Shown here: in pieces, positions 34,540 to 41,568 of the stretch | How the letters are laid out: each line of letters opens with the position of its first letter | How positions within the stretch are numbered: the first letter of the stretch is position 1 | DNA from: Bradyrhizobium sp. 195 | Lineage (GTDB): Bacteria; Pseudomonadota; Alphaproteobacteria; Rhizobiales; Xanthobacteraceae | Reading direction: 5' to 3' | DNA length: 64,000 nt | NCBI RefSeq assembly: GCF_023101665.1 | Contig: NZ_CP082161.1 | Span: 3,286,001 to 3,350,000 of the forward strand | Translations under genes and position numbers: made by a program | Notes under the pieces: model-generated | Database searches by the model: none | Told to the model about the DNA's origin: nothing | What the model saw: the letters and a program-made list of their open reading frames with translations, nothing else

Positions 34540-35726
34540 CCGACAAGACGGTATCGCTGCCTGAAGAGCGCCGGCACGGCAGCTTCATCAAGAACAATTT
34601 GCGCAACTACGGCATGCTGATGTCGTTGATCGCGATCATGCTGTTCTTCCAGGTCATGACCGGCGGCACGCTGCTGCAGCCGCTCAATTTGACGAACCTG
34701 GTGCTGCAGAACAGCTACATCGTCATCATGGCGCTCGGCATGCTGCTGGTGATCGTCACCGGCCACATCGACCTCTCGGTCGGCTCGGTCGCCGGCTTCG
34801 TCGGCGCGGTGGCCGCCGTGCTGATGGTGACCTACAAGGTCGACTACACGCTCGCCTTCATCGCCTGCCTGTTGCTCGGCGCCGCCATCGGCGCGGCACA
34901 GGGCTATTGGGTGGCCTATTTCGGCATTCCGTCCTTCATCGTGACGCTGGCGGGCATGCTGGTGTTCAAGGGGCTCGCGCTTGCGGTGCTGCAGGGGCAG
35001 TCACTCGGCCCGTTCCCCGCGACGTTCCAGAAGCTGTCCTCCGGCTTCATTCCGGAGCTTCTGCCCGAAGCCGGCACGCTGCATCCGACCTCCATGCTGA
35101 TCGGTGCCGTGCTCGCGCTCGGCCTCGTCTATGCCAGCGCCAAGGGCCGGTCACGTGAGCAATCGCATGGCATCGAGGTCGAGCCTTATGCGTTCTTCCT
35201 GGGAAAGAGCGTTCTGCTCGCCTGTGCGGTGCTCTATTTCACCTATCTGATCGCCTCGCATCGCGGCTTGCCGAACGTGCTGGTCATCATGACGGCCCTG
35301 ATCGCCCTGTACGGCTTCGTCACCCGGCGCACCGTGATTGGCCGGCAGGTCTATGCGGTGGGCGGCAATGCGAAAGCGGCAAAACTGTCGGGCATCAAGA
35401 CCGAGCGGCTGACCTTCCTCACCTTCGTCAACATGGGCGTGCTCGCCGCGCTCGCCGGCCTCGTCTTCGCTGCACGCCTCAACACCGCGACCCCGAAGGC
35501 CGGGCTCGGCTTCGAGCTCGACGTTATCGCCGCCTGCTTCATCGGCGGCGCTTCGGCCTATGGCGGTGTAGGCCGGGTCGGGGGGGCCGTGGTCGGCGCC
35601 ATGATCATGGGCGTGATGAACAACGGCATGTCCATCCTCGGCATCGGCATCGACTATCAGCAGGTCATCAAAGGCCTGGTGCTGCTGGGGGCGGTCTGCA
35701 TCGACGTGTACAATCAGCGGCGGTAG
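34536..35726 (+). CDS. gguB: GguB-type sugar ABC permease
   Basis: 396 residues, longer than RbsC relatives because of an extra loop around 200-225 (SAKGRSREQSHGIEVEPYAF), as in GguB/XylH. Permease motif LLVIVTGHIDLSVGSVAGFV is near residue 69, and the late FIGGASAYGGVGRVGGAVVG near 335. About ten helices. Completes the ChvE importer for pentoses and hexoses. No terminator hairpin was recognised directly after it. Confidence 0.95.
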   Translation: MTDKTVSLPEERRHGSFIKNNLRNYGMLMSLIAIMLFFQVMTGGTLLQPLNLTNLVLQNSYIVIMALGMLLVIVTGHIDLSVGSVAGFVGAVAAVLMVTYKVDYTLAFIACLLLGAAIGAAQGYWVAYFGIPSFIVTLAGMLVFKGLALAVLQGQSLGPFPATFQKLSSGFIPELLPEAGTLHPTSMLIGAVLALGLVYASAKGRSREQSHGIEVEPYAFFLGKSVLLACAVLYFTYLIASHRGLPNVLVIMTALIALYGFVTRRTVIGRQVYAVGGNAKAAKLSGIKTERLTFLTFVNMGVLAALAGLVFAARLNTATPKAGLGFELDVIAACFIGGASAYGGVGRVGGAVVGAMIMGVMNNGMSILGIGIDYQQVIKGLVLLGAVCIDVYNQRR

Positions 35727-35884
35727 CAGATCGAAGTGGCCCAAAAAGGGTTGCGGATTTCTGCGGAAATTTGCAGGGTCTCCGATGCAGAGGGTATCCT
35801 TGGAGAAAGAGCTTGGAGCCGTACGGGAAGCTCGAATGGCATCAGCGGCACCCGGAGACGCGGTGTCGCCCCTCAGTCAAGCGG

Positions 35885-36706
35885 ATGTCGTGGTCCTGGT
35901 TCTCCGCTGAGCTTGTGCAATTTTGGCAGACGGAGCTGGAATTTCGCGTCAAGGGAGATGCGGCCTTCCTGGCGTTGCATGATTCCATCCGCGCTGCGGG
36001 AGAGACGACGATCGACGGAGGGAGCCCTTCGACGCGAACCGATCTTCGAGACAGGCTGACGTTCGTGCCGGCCGGATCTTCGGTACAGGGCTGGAATCGC
36101 TTCAAGGGCGGCGTCTCGTCCGTCTTTGCGGTGCATCTCACCCCGGCCAAATCGGTTCGCACGGCAGACGATATCTCGGAAATTCCTCCATCGCTTTATT
36201 TCGAGAACGACAATCTCAAGGCGACGCTCCAGAAGCTCCAGAGTGTCGTGAATGGATCCGGCATCAACGACCATGCCTATGCGGAGACACTTGGGCTGTT
36301 GCTTTTGTGGGAGCTACGGCACGCCGCGGACCCGAAGCGTTCCCCTCGGAGTCAGGTCCGGGGAGGTCTGACTTTGCGTCAGCTGAGGCGCGTTCAGGAG
36401 TTTGTCGATGCTCAGATCTCGACCGAAATCTCGATATCCGACCTGGCAGGTGTGGCAGGGCTGAGCCATTACCACTTCATCAGGACGTTCAAGGAGGCAG
36501 CTGGACACTCGCCCTACCAATACGTCCTGTCGGAGCGAGCCCGCCATGCGAAAGGGCTGCTGCTGTCGACGCCCGATCTCTCGCTCGAAGACGTCGCACG
36601 AGCAGCAGGGTTTAGCGATACGTCGCAGCTGAATCGTGTATTTCGAAAATTCGTTGGTGTTACACCGACGGTTTTCCGGCGGGAAAGCGGCTCGCGTTTT
36701 CCATAG
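35885..36706 (+). CDS. AraC-family transcriptional regulator
   Basis: 273 residues from ATG 35885; the same frame is open from TTG 35771 (311 residues). The C-terminal AraC domain is clear: SISDLAGVAGLSHYHFIRTF, AGHSPYQYV, LEDVARAAGFSDTSQLNRVF and KFVGVTPTVFRR. The N-terminal part (RLTFVPAGSSVQGWNRF) resembles the ligand or dimer half of Bradyrhizobium AraC proteins. Upstream of 35885 a different frame from ATG 35785 also looks plausible, so the true N-terminus is uncertain and a frameshift is possible. The 3' end overlaps the convergent response regulator by 47 bp. Target genes unknown. Confidence 0.8.
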   Translation: MSWSWFSAELVQFWQTELEFRVKGDAAFLALHDSIRAAGETTIDGGSPSTRTDLRDRLTFVPAGSSVQGWNRFKGGVSSVFAVHLTPAKSVRTADDISEIPPSLYFENDNLKATLQKLQSVVNGSGINDHAYAETLGLLLLWELRHAADPKRSPRSQVRGGLTLRQLRRVQEFVDAQISTEISISDLAGVAGLSHYHFIRTFKEAAGHSPYQYVLSERARHAKGLLLSTPDLSLEDVARAAGFSDTSQLNRVFRKFVGVTPTVFRRESGSRFP

Positions 36707-37358
36707 AGTTGCACCCGTCCCAATGAGTGGTCACGCGAGCCGACGCCAGGCGTTCGCCGATCAACACAAGTTCAGCAAGACCTCCCGCTCTCATCTTCTC
36801 CATCACTTTCTTGCGGTGAGCCTTGATCGTCCGTACCGACGTGCCGAGCTCGTGAGCCACCTGCTTGCTGATCTTCCCTCCAACAAGGAGCACGAATACC
36901 TGCCGTTCGCGCGGGGTTAAGGTTGCAAGGCGAGTTCGCAGATCATCGATTTCGCGTTTGAGCACGAGCGATGACCGGTGACGCGCCAGAGCTCGCGCGA
37001 TCGCGTGAAGGAGTTCATCCGGTTCGACAGGCTTGATCAGGAAGTCTTCGGCGCCTGCCTTGATTGCCTTTACCGTCGTACTCACGTCGCAATAGCCGGT
37101 GAGAAACAGAATCGGAAGGCTCGAGCCGAGCTCCAGCAAACTGCTTTGCAGCGCCAGGCCACTCAAGCCGGGCATCCGGACATCTAGGAGGATGCAGCCG
37201 GGCTCGTTTTCGTTGCACGGCCGCTCCAGCACTTGCTCGGCCGACGCATAGGCGACCACGCGGTATCCGGACTGCTCCAATTGCCGTTGGAGCGCGGTAC
37301 GGAAGGGAGCGTCGTCATCGACAATGTAGACCGTCCCCGGCAACTGATCTCCTGACAA
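36660..37358 (-). CDS. FixJ/NarL-type response regulator, orphan
   Basis: 232 residues. The receiver has acidic pocket D14-D16, phospho-acceptor D59 (LLDVRMPG), T87 and K109 (LIKP). The C-terminal LuxR helix-turn-helix (LTPRERQVFVLLVGGKISKQ, about 147-166; GTSVRTIKAHRKKVMEKM) is followed by a 25-residue tail. The arrangement fits FixJ/TodT-type regulators. No histidine kinase is nearby. It is divergent from the norE region by about 500 bp and convergent with the AraC gene. Tail residues overlap the AraC coding end. Confidence 0.9.
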   Translation of the reverse strand: MSGDQLPGTVYIVDDDAPFRTALQRQLEQSGYRVVAYASAEQVLERPCNENEPGCILLDVRMPGLSGLALQSSLLELGSSLPILFLTGYCDVSTTVKAIKAGAEDFLIKPVEPDELLHAIARALARHRSSLVLKREIDDLRTRLATLTPRERQVFVLLVGGKISKQVAHELGTSVRTIKAHRKKVMEKMRAGGLAELVLIGERLASARVTTHWDGCNSMENASRFPAGKPSV

Positions 37359-37523
37359 GGAAGGCGCTGCCTTAGCTTAGCCTTCGCTGCCCGTGCGCTC
37401 CTGGATTCAGGTTTTTGGGTTCCCGCGATGGAAGTCAATGGCTTGACCTCCTTTCACCGCAAGAAATGGTATTCGCCGCAATTTTTGACACTCTTCCGCC
37501 TTTGGCTTTCCGGCCTTGCGAAA

Positions 37524-37679
37524 TTACTGCGTCGTGAACAGCACCGCTGCGATCGCGACGGAGAGGCTCACCGCCGATACGGTTGCCACGGTCGACAGCA
37601 CTCCCATTCGCCGGAGCGCGATGGCGAACGCGATGATGATGGGGGTCGCGGTCATCAGCCCGATTTGTGCATCGCTCAT
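37524..37679 (-). CDS. Possible 51-residue membrane protein
   Basis: A short frame upstream of norE encodes MSDAQIGLMTATPIIIAFAI and a second hydrophobic stretch ending AAVLFTTQ, compatible with one or two membrane helices. No convincing ribosome site. Its hydrophobic pattern is more ordered than the overlapping plus-strand frame. Orientation is opposite to norE. Kept as tentative; it could be a small regulator- or respiration-linked peptide, or not a gene. Confidence 0.35.
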   Translation of the reverse strand: MSDAQIGLMTATPIIIAFAIALRRMGVLSTVATVSAVSLSVAIAAVLFTTQ

Positions 37680-37747
37680 CGCATCGCTCGCCGTTTTGGG
37701 GGAACCGCCGGATGCATTCAACTTATGCCGGCGGGACGGGCGGAACG

Positions 37748-37761
37748 TTGCGATAGCGCAA
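37748..37761 (+). promoter_or_regulatory. FNR/FixK2/NnrR-type box upstream of norE
   Basis: TTGCGATAGCGCAA is a perfect TTG-N8-CAA palindrome. Placing it at -41.5 puts a TATTTG hexamer (37784-37789) at -10 and start near 37796, about 58 bp before the norE ATG: a class II activated promoter. Family knowledge: nor genes of Bradyrhizobium respond to low O2 and nitrogen oxides through FixK2/NnrR. Confidence 0.75.
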
Positions 37762-37853
37762 ACGCGCCTCCGGCCGGTTGCACTATTTGTGCGGCGACAA
37801 AGTCGGAGTCGCGCCGGTGGGATATCTGTTCGGCGTCTTGGTGCGGAAGTCAG

Positions 37854-38432
37854 ATGTCGGCGACGGATTGCGAGCAACAGGGAACCGGCTGGGGAATCTT
37901 GGAAGATCTTCCCGGCGATCCCATGATCTGGGTGCTGATCTTCAGCGAGCTCGCCGCCTTCGGACTGTTCCTCGGCGCCTTCGTCATTGCTCGCGCGCTT
38001 CACCCGGCGGTCTTCGCGGCCGGTCAGGCCACTCTTGACGCGCATCTGGCCGGGATCAACACCATTGTGCTCGTGACCAGTGGCTGGGCTGCCGCGCGCG
38101 GAGCGGCTGCTGCGCGGGCGGACCAAAGCCGGCGCGCACGCGGCTGGCTGTTCGGCGCCATGGTCCTTGGCGCTCTCTTCATCGCGATCAAGTTGTTCGA
38201 ATATGCCGGCGAGATCGCGTTGGGAAACGGCCTGGAGACGAGCTCGTTCTTCACGCTGTACTTCCTCCTGACCGGCTTCCATCTCCTGCATGTCGGCCTC
38301 GGCATCGTGATCCTGGCCGTAGTTTCCCGCAGTGCCAAGGCTGCCGACGTGGAGACAGGCACTGCGTTCTGGCACATGGTCGATCTGCTCTGGATCGTCA
38401 TGTTTCCGATCATCTATCTGGTGCACCCGTGA
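37854..38432 (+). CDS. norE: NorE, cytochrome c oxidase subunit III-like protein
   Basis: 192 residues from ATG 37854. Five predicted helices, starting at MIWVLIFSELAAFGLFLGAF and including FFTLYFLLTGFHLLHVGLG, the subunit III-type helix. NorE helps assemble or operate nitric oxide reductase in the inner membrane. The frame is open further upstream (to 37428) but that part is charged, non-conserved-looking and contains the promoter, so it is not coding. Its stop overlaps the norF GTG. Confidence 0.88.
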   Translation: MSATDCEQQGTGWGILEDLPGDPMIWVLIFSELAAFGLFLGAFVIARALHPAVFAAGQATLDAHLAGINTIVLVTSGWAAARGAAAARADQSRRARGWLFGAMVLGALFIAIKLFEYAGEIALGNGLETSSFFTLYFLLTGFHLLHVGLGIVILAVVSRSAKAADVETGTAFWHMVDLLWIVMFPIIYLVHP

Positions 38433-38692
38433 TTCCGGATCGTCTCGACATCGCCTGGATCACGTTGATCGGCCTTGCGCTCGCGACCATTCTGGTTCCG
38501 CCGCTGGTGTCGCGCCCGTTGTTCGCCAATGCGTTGCTGCTCACGTTTGCCGCGCTGAAGGGCCGCCGCATCGTGCTCGATTTCCTCGATCTTCGCTCTG
38601 CGCCGGCGCTCTGGCGGGGCCTTGTGAGTGCATGGGTCCTCGTCGTCGTGCTGTTTGCCTGGCTTGCTTCGGCCATCGTCGCCCTGATCTGA
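38429..38692 (+). CDS. norF: NorF small membrane protein
   Basis: 87 residues from GTG 38429, overlapping norE by 4 bp. Three hydrophobic helices, with the central FAALKGRRIVLDFLDLR characteristic of NorF and prokaryotic cytochrome c oxidase subunit IV-like proteins. With NorE it supports NO reductase activity. It ends 8 bp before the norC promoter box. Confidence 0.82.
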   Translation: MIPDRLDIAWITLIGLALATILVPPLVSRPLFANALLLTFAALKGRRIVLDFLDLRSAPALWRGLVSAWVLVVVLFAWLASAIVALI

Positions 38693-38700
38693 CGCGCTCC

Positions 38701-38714
38701 TTGCGCTTCGTCAA
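38701..38714 (+). promoter_or_regulatory. FNR/FixK2/NnrR-type box upstream of norC
   Basis: TTGCGCTTCGTCAA (TTG-N8-CAA) is centred about 85 bp before the norC ATG. At -41.5 it implies a start near 38749-38751 and a -10 in AATAAATAG (38737-38745). A separate promoter allows norCBQD to be made independently of norEF. Confidence 0.7.
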
Positions 38715-38792
38715 AGAGCAACCCCGGCGGATCGGCAATAAATAGCATCACCTGATTTTCTCTCTACGACTCAAACCGGAAAAGGATTGGCA

Positions 38793-39245
38793 ATGGCTGA
38801 ACGCCTGACCAAGTCGGCCGCTCGAAATGTCTTCTACGGCGGTTCGGCCTTCTTCTTCGCCATTTTCATAGGGCTGACGGCGCACAGCCATTACTACATG
38901 GCCACGACCTCCACCGACGCGTCGACGCTGACCTCGTCGGTCGCGCGCGGCAAGCATGTCTGGGAGAAGAATTCCTGCATCAATTGCCACACCCTGCTGG
39001 GCGAGGGCGCCTATTTCGCGCCCGAGGTCGGCAACGTCTGGGATCGCTGGGGCGGCAACGAGGATCCGGCTGCGGCGCGCGAGACGCTGAAGGCCTGGAT
39101 GCAGTCGCAGCCCTCGGGCGCAGAGGGCCGGCGGCAGATGCCGCAGTTCAACCTGACCGACCAGGAGCTCAACGACCTCGCTGACTTCCTGCAATGGACC
39201 AGCACGATCAAGCGTCAGAGCTGGCCGCCGAACAAGGCCGGCTGA
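38793..39245 (+). CDS. norC: Nitric oxide reductase cytochrome c subunit
   Basis: 150 residues from ATG 38793 with AAGGA upstream. One N-terminal anchor helix (about 13-31), heme c site C62-I-N-C65-H66 (SCINCHTLLGEGAYFAPEV), and axial Met at 116 (RRQMPQF). Delivers electrons from periplasmic cytochrome c to NorB. The stop codon is embedded in the start of the following palindrome. Confidence 0.97.
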   Translation: MAERLTKSAARNVFYGGSAFFFAIFIGLTAHSHYYMATTSTDASTLTSSVARGKHVWEKNSCINCHTLLGEGAYFAPEVGNVWDRWGGNEDPAAARETLKAWMQSQPSGAEGRRQMPQFNLTDQELNDLADFLQWTSTIKRQSWPPNKAG

Positions 39246-39292
39246 GCATGATCCGGAAAAGTGTGAAGCGGTTTTCCGAAGAGATCATGCTC
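39244..39292 (+). repeat. Palindrome between norC and norB
   Basis: Perfect arms GAGCATGATC and GATCATGCTC, plus an inner CGGAAAA/TTTTCCG pair, form a long hairpin that starts on the norC stop codon. This sequence type is a common dispersed element in Bradyrhizobium and Rhodopseudomonas. Within the operon it may block 3' decay of norC mRNA. Confidence 0.85.
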
Positions 39293-39339
39293 GAACAACA
39301 AGGCACGCTGCCTTCTTCTCAAGACAGAGAGAACCCGAG

Positions 39340-40686
39340 ATGAAATATCAAACCCAGAAAGTCGCGATGCTGTATTTCTACGGCGCGCTGACCCTGTTCC
39401 TGGCCCAGGTCGTGTTCGGCCTTCTCGCCGGAACGATCTACGTCCTGCCCAACACGCTGTCGACCCTCCTGCCGTTCAACATCGTCAGGATGATCCACAC
39501 CAACGCGCTGATCGTATGGTCGCTGATCGGCTTCATGGGAGCGACCTACTTCCTGCTCCCGGAAGAGACCGAAACCGAGCTCTATAGCCCGCTGCTGGCG
39601 AAGATCCAGTTCTGGATGTTCTTCGGCGCGGCCGGCGTCGCCGTGGTCGGTTATCTCTTCCACTATCACGAGGGCCGCGAGTTCCTCGAACAGCCCTTCA
39701 TCATCAAGGTCGGCATCGTCGTCGTCTGCCTGATGTTCCTGTTCAACGTCACGATGACGGCACTGAAGGGCCGTAAGACCACGGTCACCAACATCCTGTT
39801 GTTCGGCCTGTGGGGCGTCGCGATCTTCTTCCTGTTCGCCTTCTACAACCCGGCGAACCTTGCCGTCGACAAGATGTACTGGTGGTACGTCGTCCATCTC
39901 TGGGTCGAAGGCGTCTGGGAGCTGATCATGGCCTCCATCCTCGCCTATCTGATGATCAAGCTCAACGGCATCGACCGCGAGGTCGTCGAGAAGTGGCTCT
40001 ACGTCATCATCGGCCTTGCGCTGTTCTCGGGCATTCTCGGCACCGGCCACCATTTCTACTGGATCGGCGCGCCCGGCTACTGGCAGTGGATCGGCTCGCT
40101 GTTCTCCACGCTCGAGGTGGCGCCGTTCTTCACCATGGTGATCTTCACGGTGCAGATGACCTGGAAGGCCGGCCGCAAGCATCCGAACCGCGCTGCTCTG
40201 CTGTGGTCGGTCGGCTGCTCGGTGATGGCGTTCCTCGGCGCCGGCGTCTGGGGCTTCCTGCACACGCTGTCCTCGGTGAACTACTACACCCACGGCACCC
40301 AGGTCACCGCCGCGCACGGCCATCTCGCCTTCTTCGGCGCCTATGTGATGCTGAACTTGTCGGTGATGGCCTACGCGATCCCGCAGCTCAAGGGACGTGC
40401 GCCTTATAACCAGTGGCTCTCCATGACCAGCTTCTGGATCATGTGCACGGCGATGATGACCATGACCTTCGCGCTGACCTTCGCCGGCGTGGTCCAGGTT
40501 CACCTGCAGCGTGTGCTCGGTCAGGGCTACATGGACGTGCAGGATCAGCTCGCGATGTTCTATTGGGTCCGGCTCGGCTCCGGTGTGTTCGTGGCGATCT
40601 CCGCGCTGATGTTCGTCTGGGCCGTGCTGGTGCCGGGCCGCGAGAAGCAGGCGGCCATTCCCGCCGCGCTGCAGCCTGCCGAGTAA
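39340..40686 (+). CDS. norB: Nitric oxide reductase catalytic subunit (cNOR)
   Basis: 448 residues, standard for cNorB, twelve helices. Heme ligands include H53 (RMIHTN) and the late HGH cluster (THGTQVTAAHGHLAFFG). FeB-site histidines and glutamates lie in WWYVVHLWVEGVWE and GTGHHFYW. It lacks the quinol-oxidase N-terminal extension of qNOR. Reaction: 2 NO + 2 e- + 2 H+ to N2O + H2O in the inner membrane. GAGA lies before the ATG. Confidence 0.98.
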   Translation: MKYQTQKVAMLYFYGALTLFLAQVVFGLLAGTIYVLPNTLSTLLPFNIVRMIHTNALIVWSLIGFMGATYFLLPEETETELYSPLLAKIQFWMFFGAAGVAVVGYLFHYHEGREFLEQPFIIKVGIVVVCLMFLFNVTMTALKGRKTTVTNILLFGLWGVAIFFLFAFYNPANLAVDKMYWWYVVHLWVEGVWELIMASILAYLMIKLNGIDREVVEKWLYVIIGLALFSGILGTGHHFYWIGAPGYWQWIGSLFSTLEVAPFFTMVIFTVQMTWKAGRKHPNRAALLWSVGCSVMAFLGAGVWGFLHTLSSVNYYTHGTQVTAAHGHLAFFGAYVMLNLSVMAYAIPQLKGRAPYNQWLSMTSFWIMCTAMMTMTFALTFAGVVQVHLQRVLGQGYMDVQDQLAMFYWVRLGSGVFVAISALMFVWAVLVPGREKQAAIPAALQPAE

Positions 40687-40694
40687 ACGCGAAT

Positions 40695-40720
40695 GGCGGC
40701 CGCGGTTTGTCGCGGCCGCC
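40695..40720 (+). other. Strong hairpin between norB and norQ
   Basis: GGCGGCCGCG pairs perfectly with CGCGGCCGCC over 10 bp, loop GTTTGT, 9 bp after the norB stop. Without a T-run it should act as a processing or partial-termination element separating the structural norCB from the accessory norQD. Confidence 0.75.
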
Positions 40721-40748
40721 TGCTTCCTGGAAAGTCCGGAGAGACATC

Positions 40749-41558
40749 ATGAAAGCTGCACTCCACACCGTGACCTCGACGCCCGAGTTGCCGGCCTATG
40801 TTCCATCCGGAAACGAATGCGAGCTCTTCGAGCATGCTTGGCGAAGGCGTTTGCCGGTGCTGCTCAAGGGGCCGACCGGTTGCGGCAAGACGCGCTTCGT
40901 TGCGCATATGGCGGCGCGGCTGGGACTGCCGCTTCACACCGTCGCCTGTCATGACGATCTGACCGCCGCCGATCTCACCGGCCGCTATCTGCTCCGGGGC
41001 GGCGACACCGTGTGGACCGACGGTCCGCTGACGCGCGCCGTACGCGAGGGCGGCATCTGCTATCTCGACGAGGTCGTGGAGGCGCGCAAGGACGTCACCG
41101 TCGTGCTGCATCCTCTGACCGACGATCGCCGCATCCTGCCGCTGGAACGTACCGGCGAGGAGTTGGTGGCGACGAACAGCTTCATGCTCGTGGTCTCCTA
41201 CAATCCCGGCTACCAGACGCTGCTGAAGGCGTTGAAACCCTCGACGCGCCAGCGCTTCGTCGCCATCGAATTCGACTTCCTGCCGCCGGAGCAGGAGATC
41301 GGCGTCGTTTCCGCCGAAAGCGGGCTGTCGCCGGAGCGCGTGCGGCCGCTGGTCGGGCTGGCTGGGCGGCTGCGCGCGCTCAAGGGCCACGATTTGGAGG
41401 AGGGCGTCTCGACCCGGCTCGTGGTCTATTGCGCGACCCTGATTGCCGCGGGCACGCCGATTGCCGATGCCGTGCTGGCCGGCATGATCGAACCGCTCAC
41501 CGACGATTCCGACGTGAAGGCGGCGCTGCTGGACGTCGCACGCGCCGTCATCGGGTGA
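40749..41558 (+). CDS. norQ: NorQ, MoxR-type AAA+ ATPase
   Basis: 269 residues from ATG 40749 (GGAGAG upstream). Walker A GPTGCGKT at 41-48, Walker B ICYLDEV near 98-104, then VVSYNPGYQ and STRQRFVAI (arginine finger region). NorQ works with NorD to insert the non-heme FeB into NorB. Earlier in-frame starts overlap norB and are not used. Confidence 0.95.
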   Translation: MKAALHTVTSTPELPAYVPSGNECELFEHAWRRRLPVLLKGPTGCGKTRFVAHMAARLGLPLHTVACHDDLTAADLTGRYLLRGGDTVWTDGPLTRAVREGGICYLDEVVEARKDVTVVLHPLTDDRRILPLERTGEELVATNSFMLVVSYNPGYQTLLKALKPSTRQRFVAIEFDFLPPEQEIGVVSAESGLSPERVRPLVGLAGRLRALKGHDLEEGVSTRLVVYCATLIAAGTPIADAVLAGMIEPLTDDSDVKAALLDVARAVIG

Positions 41559-41568
41559 GGCCGCGCCC

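Noticed and set aside
37455..37474. TTGAC...CGCAA as a further FNR-type box
   Set aside because: TTG and CAA are separated by 14 bases instead of 8.
37428..37853. 142-codon N-terminal extension of norE
   Set aside because: Charged, repetitive translation, contains the FNR-type box and likely transcription start; NorE homologues begin near 37854.
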